From: Pontivivens marinum | GTDB taxonomy: Bacteria; Pseudomonadota; Alphaproteobacteria; Rhodobacterales; Rhodobacteraceae | Direction of reading: 5' to 3' | Length of the DNA: 64,000 nt | NCBI RefSeq assembly: GCF_900231835.1 | Contig: NZ_OCTN01000002.1 | Coordinates: 558,001 to 622,000, forward strand | Shown here: in pieces, positions 1 to 10,500 of the stretch | Layout of the letters: every line of letters starts with the position of its first letter | How positions within the stretch are numbered: the stretch's first letter is position 1 | The notes under the pieces: model-generated | What the model saw: only the letters and a program-made list of their open reading frames with translations | Database searches by the model: none | What the model was told of the DNA's origin: nothing | Program-made: the position numbers and the translations under genes

Positions 1-1
1 C

Positions 2-424
2 GGCGGAAACGTCTCGTTCATTCCGGGCGGGATCGCAGCACCTGCGCCTGTCGCGCCAATGGCGCAGGGGGCGAACAATCCAGGCAGCAGCGCCAGCTAT
101 GATATCTCGGTCGGGACGCCGCCAAGCGATGCGACCGAGGTCAGCATCTTTGCCAATGATACGCGGGTACTGTCCGATCACATCGCACGGGTTGTCGCGT
201 CGCCTTCGTTCATTGCGGAGATGGCAGAATTGCAACGCTATGACTTGCAACGCGATCTGATTTTGGACAGCGTACGCACATCGCTGCAACTGCGCCTGTC
301 CAATGATGGTCTGCTGAATGATCCCGATCTGTTCGACGCAATATTCGAGCAGATGGTAATGGATATGTTGGAGGAAATTCTTGCCTTCGACCTTGACGCG
401 GCTGCTGCACTCGCGGCGGAATGA
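2..424 (+). CDS. Hypothetical protein, 5'-truncated by window edge
   Basis: The frame is open from the left edge. Before the first ATG (59) it already codes for a Gly/Pro/Ala-rich stretch, and no Shine-Dalgarno precedes that ATG, so the gene most likely begins outside the window. About 140 residues are visible: a Pro/Ala/Ser-rich linker, then an acidic, probably helical part with regularly spaced Leu, Ile and Met, ending in an Ala-rich acidic tail. There are no cysteines, no membrane segment and no motif I recognise. It lies 40 bases before the DUF3467 gene and reads in the same direction as the export genes, so it may belong to that cluster. Function unknown. Confidence 0.6.
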   Translation, partial: GGNVSFIPGGIAAPAPVAPMAQGANNPGSSASYDISVGTPPSDATEVSIFANDTRVLSDHIARVVASPSFIAEMAELQRYDLQRDLILDSVRTSLQLRLSNDGLLNDPDLFDAIFEQMVMDMLEEILAFDLDAAAALAAE

Positions 425-464
425 CAGCGCCCAATTTAGGGTAGTCTTAAGGAGCAATCGGAAC

Positions 465-770
465 ATGTCCGAGAAGAATACGACGAACGGCCTGACGCAA
501 ACTCTGCCCAACGGGGTGGAGCTGGTCTGGAACGATACTGATATCATGTCGAGCTATGCGAATGTGGCCACGGCAACCGCAACGCAGGAGGAATTTTTCC
601 TGTTATTCGGTCAGCATCAAAGCTGGAAGGGCGTACCCGAGGGCGGCAAGGTCGAGATCGAGCTGAACAACCGTATGGTCATGAACCCGGCTGCGGCAAA
701 GCGGTTCGCGGCAATCCTTGTCCGTTCGCTCGAAGCATATGAAGAGCGGTTCGGCAAGATCGGCGGATGA
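465..770 (+). CDS. DUF3467 family small protein
   Basis: This 101-residue protein starts at the ATG at 465, preceded by a good Shine-Dalgarno (AAGGAG, 449-454). The open frame extends further upstream, but over the end of the previous gene. The pattern fits DUF3467: a central YANV segment followed by an F-rich strand ending in FGQ (residues about 30-48), then a basic V-x-x-N-P-A-A-A-K-R-F helix (about 68-77) and a C-terminal YEERFGKI. The family has no assigned function that I can name. The stop overlaps the start of the HlyD-type gene (ATGA at 767-770), so the two are probably translationally coupled. That points to a small cytoplasmic accessory of the export genes, which is inference. Confidence 0.75.
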   Translation: MSEKNTTNGLTQTLPNGVELVWNDTDIMSSYANVATATATQEEFFLLFGQHQSWKGVPEGGKVEIELNNRMVMNPAAAKRFAAILVRSLEAYEERFGKIGG

Positions 771-2377
771 GCGCGGGACAGGGCGGGCCGATCACCGGCG
801 CGCTCGACGGGATCGGTACACATGTTGATCTGCTCGCATTAATTGCGGGCGGAGCGGTGACGCCGTTAATTGGCCCCGCACCTAGCACTGAGCTGATCGC
901 CCTATTGCCCGAATTTGAGGCGGAGCGCCCCGGCGCACGCAGGTTGGTCGCTGGTCGGTTGGCGGTGCATGTACCGCTGGGCGACGGGCGCGCACATTTG
1001 TGGCAGGTGGGTGATGGCGACGTTGCCTTGCCCCATCTGATCCGCAATCTGGTGCGGGCCAGCAGGCAGATTGCCTTTCAAAACAGTGCGCCGGTGCAGC
1101 CTGAAAAGGTTGAGGTGCCGTGGCGGCTGCCGCTGCTGGAATCCTTGGTCAGCCTGCCCAAACGCCTAAAACCACGCCGGTTGGTCGCGTTGGAGCGGTT
1201 GGCCGCGGCGACCGGCTGGACGGGCCTCGCTTTTGTTGAGGTCCGCAACGGGCAGGCGCGTAAGGTGCATCGGTTAAGCCCGACGGCTGATCTGCGCAGT
1301 GATAGTATCAAGATTTTCACGAACCGAATGATTGATGAGGATCAGCCGGTTCTGGCGGTTTCTTCACGTAAAATCGGGGATGGTCCCGCTGATCTGGAGC
1401 TGTTCTGCGAGGAACATCGGATCGCGGGATTTGTTATTGCACGGCCTACGGGCGACGGGCTGGCGCTATATGTTGAGGAATCCCCATCCCCCGATCAGGT
1501 TGTTGAGGCGCAGGCCGCATTGTCGGTTGCGTTTCCCAAGCGGGTTCGTGCGGGGGGCGGTTGGGTACGGCGCGCCGCGATTGGTGCCGCGCTGGCCGCC
1601 GCAATTGTATTCCTCGCATGGCCTGTTCGGTTTGAAATCACCGCTCCGGGCGAATTGCGTCCGGCGGATAGTGAGATCGTCATCGCGGCGGAGGATGCGC
1701 GGCTGGCCACGGTTGAGGTCAGCGTTGGAGAACATGTTACCGCTGGCACCGTGATCGCGACCCTGGTTTCCGAACCGCTGGATGAGGCGCGGGACGAGGC
1801 CGCGTTGAGCCAGTTATTGGAGGGGCTGAGTGCGCAAGAAGCCTTGGCCGCCAGCGATTATGCTCGGTATCAATTGGCGTTACAGCGGCAGGAAATTGCA
1901 ACTTTGCGATTGGCTCGATTGGATGAGCGTGTCGCCGCGCTGCGTCTGACCGCCCCGCAGGATGGCCGGATTGCCGACCTGATCAATCGGGGTGAGGTTG
2001 GCGCGATGATGAGCGCGGGTGCCTCATTGGCCGAGGTTCAGATCGGCAATGATATGAGGGTCTTGCTGCGATTAGCTGCGATCGATGCGCCCCTTGCGCG
2101 AACCGGCACGACAGGCACATTCCTGCTGCGCGGGATCGGGGATCGTAGCTGGCCAGTGACCGTGATCGAGGACCCCGTCGCCACGCGACGTGAGGAGGGG
2201 GATACCGTGCTTCTGGTCTTGGCCGAGGTGGCGGATGCCGATGCTGCTCTGTTCAAGGGCCTGACCGGTATCGCGCGTCTGGATCTGGGCGAGCGGCCCC
2301 GCGTTGCGGTTCTACTGCGACCGCTGGCTGAATGGGCCCGGCTGAAGGCATGGGAAAAGCTGGGTATTGAACTGTGA
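767..2377 (+). CDS. HlyD-type membrane fusion protein with cytoplasmic GAF-like region
   Basis: The 536-residue protein begins with about 265 hydrophilic residues. Residues about 130-255 have a GAF-like look (alternating helices and strands, KPRRLVALERLAAATGW onward). One membrane segment follows at about 269-288. After it come a lipoyl/barrel-sandwich half-motif (ITAPGELRPADSEIVIAAEDARL split over about 290-315, then VGEHVTAGTVIATL), an alpha-helical hairpin (about 340-385) and the returning half (LTAPQDGRIADLINRGEVGAMM). This is the HlyD periplasmic adaptor layout, but with an unusually large cytoplasmic N-terminus. The start is fixed by ATGA overlap with DUF3467, and the stop overlaps the GTG of the M50 gene. 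It probably spans the inner membrane and reaches the periplasm as part of an export machine. No ABC ATPase is encoded nearby. Confidence 0.75.
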   Translation: MSAGQGGPITGALDGIGTHVDLLALIAGGAVTPLIGPAPSTELIALLPEFEAERPGARRLVAGRLAVHVPLGDGRAHLWQVGDGDVALPHLIRNLVRASRQIAFQNSAPVQPEKVEVPWRLPLLESLVSLPKRLKPRRLVALERLAAATGWTGLAFVEVRNGQARKVHRLSPTADLRSDSIKIFTNRMIDEDQPVLAVSSRKIGDGPADLELFCEEHRIAGFVIARPTGDGLALYVEESPSPDQVVEAQAALSVAFPKRVRAGGGWVRRAAIGAALAAAIVFLAWPVRFEITAPGELRPADSEIVIAAEDARLATVEVSVGEHVTAGTVIATLVSEPLDEARDEAALSQLLEGLSAQEALAASDYARYQLALQRQEIATLRLARLDERVAALRLTAPQDGRIADLINRGEVGAMMSAGASLAEVQIGNDMRVLLRLAAIDAPLARTGTTGTFLLRGIGDRSWPVTVIEDPVATRREEGDTVLLVLAEVADADAALFKGLTGIARLDLGERPRVAVLLRPLAEWARLKAWEKLGIEL

Positions 2378-4356
2378 GCGGCATGACGGGTGCCGGCCCG
2401 TTGCGAGAGGCGCGATTGCACCTGTCTGAAGAAGGCGGGCGGCACCTATATTTGCTGTCGGACCCTGCTAGCGGTCGTATTCTGCGGCTGGAGCCAAAGC
2501 TGGCGCGTCTGATGGCCAATGTGCGGGCGCGGCTGACTGGCCGCCTAATCGGGACACCGCCTGAGGAGGAAATTGCCGCTGCCACCGTCATTGGTGAGTT
2601 TGTGCGGGCAATGCGCGCCGATGCCAGTGGTGAGCGGGCGAAGAAGTTTAACCCGCTATTTATGCAAGTACCGCTATTCGATGTGGGGCCGTTGCAGGCG
2701 CGGTTGCGGTGGCTGGCTGCGCTGACCTTTTCGCCCTTTGGCGTTGTGTGGTTCGGGTTGCTGGCGCTGATCTGCCTATGGATGCATTCGGTAACGGATG
2801 GCGCGATGGTCAGCCGGATCGGGGATATTTTCAGCCTGTCCGCGCTGGCGACCTTTGCCATCGTCGCGCCGCTGACCAAGATGTTGCATGAGCTGGGCCA
2901 TGTGCTTGCCGCGACCCGTGCGCGGGTGCGGGTGCGTAAGGCGGGCGTCATGCTGTTGGGACTATACCCGTTACCCTTTGTCGATTGTTCCGAGGCGGAT
3001 TTGCTGGCCAGTCGTTGGGGGCGGATCATGATCTCGCTGGGGGGGCTGTTTGCCGATCTCAGCGTCGCGATGGTGGCGTTTATCGCGTGGCATTTGGTTG
3101 AGGATCCTGCCGTGCGGCAGGTGCTGTCGTCGCTGGTTGTTTTCAATTCAATCAACACGGTGGTGTTCAATCTTAACCCGATTTTAAAGCTGGATGGCTA
3201 TTTCGCATTGTCAGATGCCTGTCATCGCCGGAACTGGCATACGGAGAGCTTTGTCGCACTGAAGTCAGTACGCACGGCGCTGGCCGGATTTCAGTTCGGT
3301 GCGGCGGGTAATGCGATAGTTGTGGCACCACTGCGAATTGCGTTCGCGATGGTTTCGACCTGTTATAAAATCTGGATCGTGGCCTTTGTCGCATGGCAGG
3401 TTTTGCCGAAGTTCTTGGGGCTTGGGTTGTTTTTGGTTGTTTGGGGTATGGCTGCGATGTTTTTCACGCCGCTTTTATCCTTGGCGGGACCATCGCCACA
3501 GGGGCGAGGGCAGGGGATGATGGCGACAGGTGGACGTAAGGCGGGCAAGGGGTGGCTGTGGTTGCCAATTCTGGGCGTCGCCGCGCTGATCATCGCGCTG
3601 ATCCCGCGCCCGTATCATGTGGTTGTTCCGCTCGAACTGGATTTGGACGGGCATTATGCCGTGCGGGCGGGTGAGGGCGGCGTGCTGCGAGAACTGGCTA
3701 TGGCCGGGCCGGTCGAACAGAATCACCGGTTGGCGCAATTGCAGGCGCCGGGGGCTGAGTCGGAATTGGCTTTGGCGCAGGCTGAGCAATTATTCGATCT
3801 GACATTGGCGGATAGTGCTGCGGGCCTTGATCCATTGACGGCGCAGGCGGCACGGCAGCGCGCTGCAACATCCGCTATACGTGTTGCGCGCCTGCAACGG
3901 TTGGCTGAGTCGTTGGAGGTGCGCACCGCACAAAAAGGGCTGTTCCGGCCGGATGCTACGCTGACTGTTGGGGCGCAGGTCAGCCCCGGTCAAATGCTGG
4001 GTCATCTACTTTCAGATGAAGGCCATGCGCAGTTGACCGGGGCCTTTCCCGAGGTCTGGGTCGAGAAGCTGACCCGCGCATTACAGGGAGCAACGCTGCG
4101 TCAGTCCGCGGCGTTTGAACCGCTTGATCCTACGACGGATATTCGGCTGGAGGATGCGGTCGGTGATGTCCAGCAGGGCGTTCGGTTATCGGTCACCAGC
4201 ACCTATAGTGCGCGCGCATTGGCAGGCGAACCGATGGCCGTTCGATTGCAGTTCGAGGCCGAGCCATTGTGGCGTCACGGCCTGTTCCAGGCCCGACTTT
4301 TGATGCTCAGATTCCGCGAGGCACAGCAACAAGCCCAAAGTGCTGCAACGCAATAG
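2374..4356 (+). CDS. M50 (site-2-type) zinc metalloprotease fused to HlyD-like domain
   Basis: The GTG start at 2374 overlaps the TGA of the HlyD gene. The order in the 660 residues is: an N-terminal part (about 10-85) that resembles a PqqD-like winged helix; a multi-pass membrane region (about 110-350) with the zinc motif HELGH at 172-176 and NPILKLDG at 268-275, the two signatures of M50 site-2 proteases; a further membrane segment at about 396-413; then a periplasmic HlyD-like region with a barrel-sandwich start (Y-A-V-R-A-G-E-G-G-V-L), a helical hairpin (about 455-520) and a returning strand set (F-R-P-D-A-T-L-T-V-G). M50-HlyD fusions are found beside peptide- and protein-export genes. 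Intramembrane cleavage or maturation of an exported substrate is inferred. The PqqD-like reading is tentative. Confidence 0.8.
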   Translation: MSGMTGAGPLREARLHLSEEGGRHLYLLSDPASGRILRLEPKLARLMANVRARLTGRLIGTPPEEEIAAATVIGEFVRAMRADASGERAKKFNPLFMQVPLFDVGPLQARLRWLAALTFSPFGVVWFGLLALICLWMHSVTDGAMVSRIGDIFSLSALATFAIVAPLTKMLHELGHVLAATRARVRVRKAGVMLLGLYPLPFVDCSEADLLASRWGRIMISLGGLFADLSVAMVAFIAWHLVEDPAVRQVLSSLVVFNSINTVVFNLNPILKLDGYFALSDACHRRNWHTESFVALKSVRTALAGFQFGAAGNAIVVAPLRIAFAMVSTCYKIWIVAFVAWQVLPKFLGLGLFLVVWGMAAMFFTPLLSLAGPSPQGRGQGMMATGGRKAGKGWLWLPILGVAALIIALIPRPYHVVVPLELDLDGHYAVRAGEGGVLRELAMAGPVEQNHRLAQLQAPGAESELALAQAEQLFDLTLADSAAGLDPLTAQAARQRAATSAIRVARLQRLAESLEVRTAQKGLFRPDATLTVGAQVSPGQMLGHLLSDEGHAQLTGAFPEVWVEKLTRALQGATLRQSAAFEPLDPTTDIRLEDAVGDVQQGVRLSVTSTYSARALAGEPMAVRLQFEAEPLWRHGLFQARLLMLRFREAQQQAQSAATQ

Positions 4357-4546
4357 TATGGTTAGTGTGATACTGCGTACAGTCATAGAAATTAAAAACT
4401 TTGCAATATACTGACGTATATACCTCTCAGTTGCGTGACAGGGATGGCGCATTCGTGCTTTTCTATTGGCAACTGTACCCGAACCATCCGGTGCACCCCG
4501 ACAACGAAGCCTTATCCCCCCTCGGCTTTCGACAAGGACAGCAAAT
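4357..4546 (+). promoter_or_regulatory. Leader region of the giant autotransporter gene
   Basis: This 190-base stretch between the M50 gene and the autotransporter has no convincing gene. Its first part is AT-rich (about 4377-4430, around a GTATATAC palindrome) and could hold a separate promoter, though no clear -35/-10 pair can be assigned. A Shine-Dalgarno (AAGGA, 4534-4538) sits 8 bases before the chosen ATG at 4547. Confidence 0.35.
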
Positions 4547-7500
4547 ATGACGTTCCATACCCCCCGCAAATCGCTTGCCCTGCATACTGCAATTGTTGGC
4601 CTCGGCCTAATGAGCTTTCCGGTTATTGCACATGCAGGCAGTTGCGATACTCCGGTCAGCCCGAATACGGTGATCTGTAGCGGGGCGCCCGATAATGTTA
4701 ACGACCGGACATACACAACTGTTGGGGGTGGCTCCGGCACGTTGGTTGTAAATGCGGGCGCGGGTTTGGACACGACCGGTTCGGCCGGTGTGCGTGATGA
4801 GGATGCGCTGCGCGTCGTTGCCGGTGGTGAGGTTGGGGGCAACTGGACCACCACAATCGCGGCGACGGGGTCGCTGACCTCGAATGATAATGCGCTGGTT
4901 CTGTCGCCGTTGGGGAATTTCGACGAAAGCTTCGTTCAGACTGTAAATGTCAATGGTACTTTGCAGGGGGGTAGCGAAGCAGGCTTTGACGGGATGGGAA
5001 TCCTGCTGGTCAATCAGCCCCGTGCCAGTGGTGGCGCCGGTGGCAGCAGTGATATCAGTGCGGTCATTAATGTTGGTGCGACCGGTTCTGTATTGGGTAC
5101 GACGGGTTCGATCCAGTCGCTGACCTCGCAGACATTCTCATTAAACAATGATGGTATCGTGACTGCGACCAGCGGTCCGGCGGTTTCGGTGGTTGGGGGT
5201 GATCTGACGCTGGATAACTCCGGTTCGATCACGGGCACGACCGGTGGATTTTCGGGTGATACAACCGGCGCTGTTTCGGTGGATAACTCGGGCAACATTA
5301 CAACAACGAATAACGCCGCGTTGAGTGTGGCCATCACCGGCAACGATGAGCTGGATAATGGTGAACTGCGCACAATTACCAATACTGGCACCATCACCTC
5401 GACCAACGGGTTGGCGGTTGATGTCAGCAATACGCAATCCATGGATCAGCTACGGGTTCTGACACTGGATCTGGGTGGTACGGTTGATGGCGGCGCGCGG
5501 TTGGCCTCTTCCGATGGGGATGCGCGGATCACGGTTAACGGGGCTGTGTTGAATGACGGCACCGGTCTGGAGGTCAGCGGCGCGGGCAATACAGATATTC
5601 TGGTTTCCGGTGTTGGTGGTGTTGCGTCCAGCGCTGGAACCGGTATCACGCAAACAACAACCGGTACGGGCGGCATCGACTTTACGGTCATGAATGGCGG
5701 CTCTGTGCAGGGTGCGACCGGTGGTGCGAACTTTACCAATAATGGTTCCGGCGCGGTTGATATTGACGTTTCGGACACGATTGGCTCCAGCGCGGGAACC
5801 GCTCTGACGGTTGCGGATACTGTTGCGGGCGCTGGTACAACTATCGACCTCTTGGCAAACTCCAGCGTATCGGGTGCAACAGGTGGTGTATCCGTTACGG
5901 CAAATGGTGCGGGCGCATTGATGGCTGACCTCGACGGGGCCGTTTCAGGAACGGGTGCATCCAGTGTTGGCGTTAATATTGTTGCGGGCGGGTCCAATAC
6001 CTCAACCGTGGTTTCGCAGGCGTCTGGTGGCAGCATTACGGGCGGCGCACAGGCGTTGAATGTTACCAATGGCGCAGCTGGATCGACGACCACTGTCACG
6101 TTAAATGGCGATGTCACACAGACCACAGCGGGAGCAGCGGATGCGGCCATTTCGGTTGCGACAACCGGTGCGGCAGGTGATTTGGCGTTAACGCTGAATG
6201 GCGAGGTGACTGGAACTGCAACGGGTGGTTCGCTGGTTCACGTCGATAATGACGGCGCAGGTGCTGCCGTGGTGACATTGGGCGGCAACTTCGAGGTTGG
6301 CGCTGGCAGCACTGCTGGCTCAATCCTGGACATTGACGGGGCTGCCGGCTCCACCGGTGTTACGCTGGATGTGCAGGCTGGTACGGCGATTGCCAGCACG
6401 AATGGCGATGCGATCAATATCGCGGCTGAGGGTACGGGCATTGTTGACGTTGATATCGCGCGCAGTGTGACCGGTGTTGGTGGTGACGGGTTGGAGGTAA
6501 CAACCGGTGCCGCCGCGACCGGAGTTGATATCGACATTGCAGCCGCCGGAACAATCGATGGCAGCACTTCGGCGATTAATGCGACGCATAACGGAACGGG
6601 CGACCTGGCCATCGATGTGGCGGGTACGGCTGGCAATATCCTCGCGACCACTGGTGCGACGGCGGATAATGTTAGCGTCGGGTCCACGGGTGCATCGGGC
6701 ACTATGGGCACGATTACGGTGAACCATGCCGGTACTGGGGCGGCGACAGTTGATCTGGACAAAACCGGTGCTGCTGGCGCGATCAGCGTGACAACCACCG
6801 CAGGTACAACCGCGACCGTCACGAGCGAGAGTGCTGTGACCGCGGCGGCGGGTAACGGAATTGATGTGGATCACGGCGGTTCGGGGTTGGCCTCGGTCAC
6901 GTCAAATGGTGCCGTTGCGGCGGCGTCTGGAACCGGCATCGCGGTTGAAACCACTGGTGACGGCCTGTCGATCGTGACGGGTGCAGGCGGTACTGTCAGC
7001 GGACAAGTCGGTATTTACGCCACGAATAATGGTACGGGCACGACCACTTTAACAACGGGTGACGCTGTTACCTCGACTGGCGGTTTTGCCGTTGGTGTTG
7101 TTGGTGGTGCGGGCGCGACGGATGTTGCGGTCACGACCAATGGCACGGTGGCCACAACTGGCGCGACGGACGCGATTAACGTGCTGAACAGCGGCACGGG
7201 AACAACCACAGTTGCTGTGAACAATACGGCGACCTCCGCGCTGGCATCGGCTGTCGGCGTGACAGCAGGCGCGGCCGCGACTGGCGATGTGACTGTTACC
7301 AGCGGTGCGGCAGGTGATGTAACTGGCGCGAGCACTGGTGTCGCCGTTGCGAATAATGGCTCGGGTAGCACGATCATTGATCTGGATGGCGATGCGGCGG
7401 GCGGAACAGGCAGCGGGTTGAGCGCGACGAACGCGGCTTCGGCGCAGGACATGACGGTTACGACGGCTGGCACGGTTTCCAGCACATCCGCGACCGCAGT

Positions 7501-10500
7501 GACGATCAATAATGGCGGGACAGGCAGCACGACCTACACGGCTGAGGGCGCAGTAACCGGTGGTACTGGCGGTATCGTGTTGAGCGGCGCAGGCACGACG
7601 ACAACACTGACGACGTTTGCCACGGGTGATGTTTCTGCGACGACAACGGGTGTTTCGGTTGCGAACACCGGGTCTGGTTTGACGACCGTGGATCTGGCGG
7701 GTGATGTTATTTCTACCGGAGCGCAGGGCGTTGAGGTCAGCAATGCGTCCACGGCGGCTGGCGTTAGCTTTGCATCCTCGGGCGCGGTTTCGTCGGGGGC
7801 TGCGGGTCAGGCTATCGGCATCGAAACGTTGAGCACAACAGACGGCCAGATCACCGCGTCGATTACGGGCGCAGTGACAGGTGGCACGGGCGGTGGCGTT
7901 GCGTTGAGCAACCAGCAGGGCGACTTGACCCTGACCTCCGGTGCGGGTGGTGATATTAGTGCCAGCGGCGTTGGTATCTCGCTGGTTCAGGCGGATCAGG
8001 GCGGCGCGGTTAGCGCGACATTGGACGGCACTGTTGCCTCTAGCGGTGAGGATGCGATCTCGGTCACTTCGGTGGGTGCGGGTACGGTTACCATCGTTGC
8101 AAATGATACGGTTTCTGCGACCAGCGGCGATATTGATGATGTGGCAATTGATGTCACGCAAAGCGGCGCAGGTGCGGTTTCGGTGACGACAAATGCTGCA
8201 ACCTCGGGTGGCCGTGGTGTGGTGATTTCGAATGTCGGCGATGGCGCCAGCGATGTGACCATCAACAACACGGATACGCTGACCGGTACTGCGGGTTCGG
8301 CGATTTCGGTTGCTGCGGGCGGCGCAGGCAATCTGGTGACCGGTCAAATTCTGATCGACGTCGATGCGGCAGTGCAGGGCGGTGGTTCGGAGGCGGCGAT
8401 CGCCGTGATCAACACGACAGATTCGGCCCAGAATGTCAGCGTTGTTGCCGATGGCAGCATTGCAGCGACAGGTACGGGCGATGTGATCGCGATCACGCAA
8501 TCGGCTTCCTCAACCGGTGACTTGGTTGTTAGCACGAATGCAGGCGGCACGCTGAGCGCGGGCACTGGCGATGTTCTGGTTGCGACGAATGACGGCTCGG
8601 GCCTGATCGATGTGGATATCGCTGATGCGGTGACCGGATCGGGCGCAGGCTTCACAATGAGTAGCGCGACCGGCGGCATTTCCTTTGAGAATACGGCGGC
8701 CGGTACGATTGCGGTTGTTGGGGACGCGATTACCGCGACCAATGCAAATGCTGCAACAACGACGCTGATCGATATAAATGTCGATGGCGCGGTCAGCAGT
8801 TCTTCGGGCATGGGTGTTGTTACATCCAACCTGAATGCGGACACGGATATTGATATTTCCGCTGCGGTTTCCGCGGCAGGTACAGTTGTGCAGGCCCGTG
8901 CAACTGGTGGGGATATCGATGTGAACACCGCTGCTGGCGGCACGTTAACGACGGCTGGCAGCAATATCGGCATCGACGCCAGTGCTGCGGATGGCAATGT
9001 CACGATTGGTACGCTGGATACGATTACGGCGGGCAACGGTATTGCGGCGGCTGTCACCAGCGGCAGTGGCGATATTGCCCTGACGGTTGGCGCGGCGATT
9101 AACGGTACGAATGCTGCTGGATCGACCGGTGTAGCAGCGAATAATGCGGCGGCGAACGGCTCAATCTCACTTTCCAATACTGCGGCGGGCGCGATTAGCG
9201 GGTTTGAGACGGGCATCGACCTTGAAACGGCTGCGGGCACAGGCACCGTTACCGTTGATCTGGCGGGGGCTGTTACCGGTACGGATACAGGTGCGACGCT
9301 GCATCTGCGCAATGATGGCGGTTTGGACTTCGATCTGAGTGCGGCATTGTCGGGCGGCACGGGCAGCGGGCTGGAGGTGATCGGCGATTCAGGCCTGGGC
9401 CTGCTGGATATCGATTTGGCGGCTGGTGGCGATGTGTCCGGTGCGACGGGTATTGTGCTGAACGGTGGCGCGGCGGTTGATCTGGATTTCGCATCGGCAG
9501 TCACATCCACGGCGGGCTCGGCGATTGCGGTGACCAACCGGACATCGGGTCAGGCTGTTGCGATTGATGGCACGGCTGCGTCCTCTGTTTCAGCTACTGG
9601 CGGCGACGGTATCGTGGTGGGCAACCCTGCGGATATGGCGCAATCGAACTTCGGCGACATCACGATTACTATGGATGGAACCGTCACTGCGGATCAGGAC
9701 GGTATTGATGTTGCACAGGCTGGCAGCGGCGCGGTTACGATCACGCAAGGCGGCACACTGTCCGGCGGTGAGGACGGGATCGAGGTCGTCAACAGTGGCG
9801 ACGGCAATACAACAATCAACACCACCGGCACCGTGACCGCGGCTGACCGTGCGATTGCTGCGACGGGTACCGGTAACGGCAATGTCGAACTGGATATCGA
9901 CGCCGATGTTACCGGCACAGGAACGGCCACGGTTGTTACGGCCTCCTCGACGGGAACCGGCAATGTGCTGGTTGAGCTGGACGCGGCGGTCACTGGTGCG
10001 ACGGCACTTAACGGTGTTAAAATTGACAACAGCAATGCAGGTACTGTGACCTTCATTGCGGGTGCTGATGGCGACATCACAGCGAGCCAAGTTGGCCTGA
10101 ATGTTTCGAACACGGCAGGTACGGCAACGCTGATCGATTCAGATGGTGATATAACCGGTGATTCTGGTGTTGTTGTGTCGGCCACGGGTACGGCGGCGGG
10201 TGCCACAACGCTGGATCTAGGCGGTGCAATTACCGCGCGTACGGAAGACGGGATTCTTGTCGAGGCAGGGAATGGTGGGTTGCTGGATGTTACCGTATCC
10301 GGTGCTGTTACTGCCGCCGATGATGGCTTGATTGCATCCAATTCCGGTGGGACGAGCAGTGCGATCACGCTGACATCTAGCGGTTCGATCAACAGCGCGG
10401 ATATGGGCATTTTCCTGCGGCATAACGGCAGTGGGGCTGCGCGGATTGATGTTGATGGTACGGTTACGACCACAGGGAGCATAAACTCGGCTGTGCTGCT

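Noticed and set aside
2253-3170. 305-codon minus-strand frame opposite the M50 gene
   Set aside because: Ser/Arg/Thr-rich composition, no motif, and the plus strand holds a clear protease with HELGH.
4466-4546. Upstream start at 4466 for the autotransporter
   Set aside because: It would bury the signal peptide behind 27 polar residues; the ATG at 4547 has AAGGA and opens the signal peptide.
7049-8500. Long minus-strand open frames (up to 483 codons) opposite the autotransporter gene, also 8344-9537 and 13204-14469
   Set aside because: They mirror the biased, repetitive Gly/Thr/Ala/Asp codons of the plus strand, give Arg/Asn- or Pro/Ser/Val-rich nonsense without starts or families, and lack ribosome sites.
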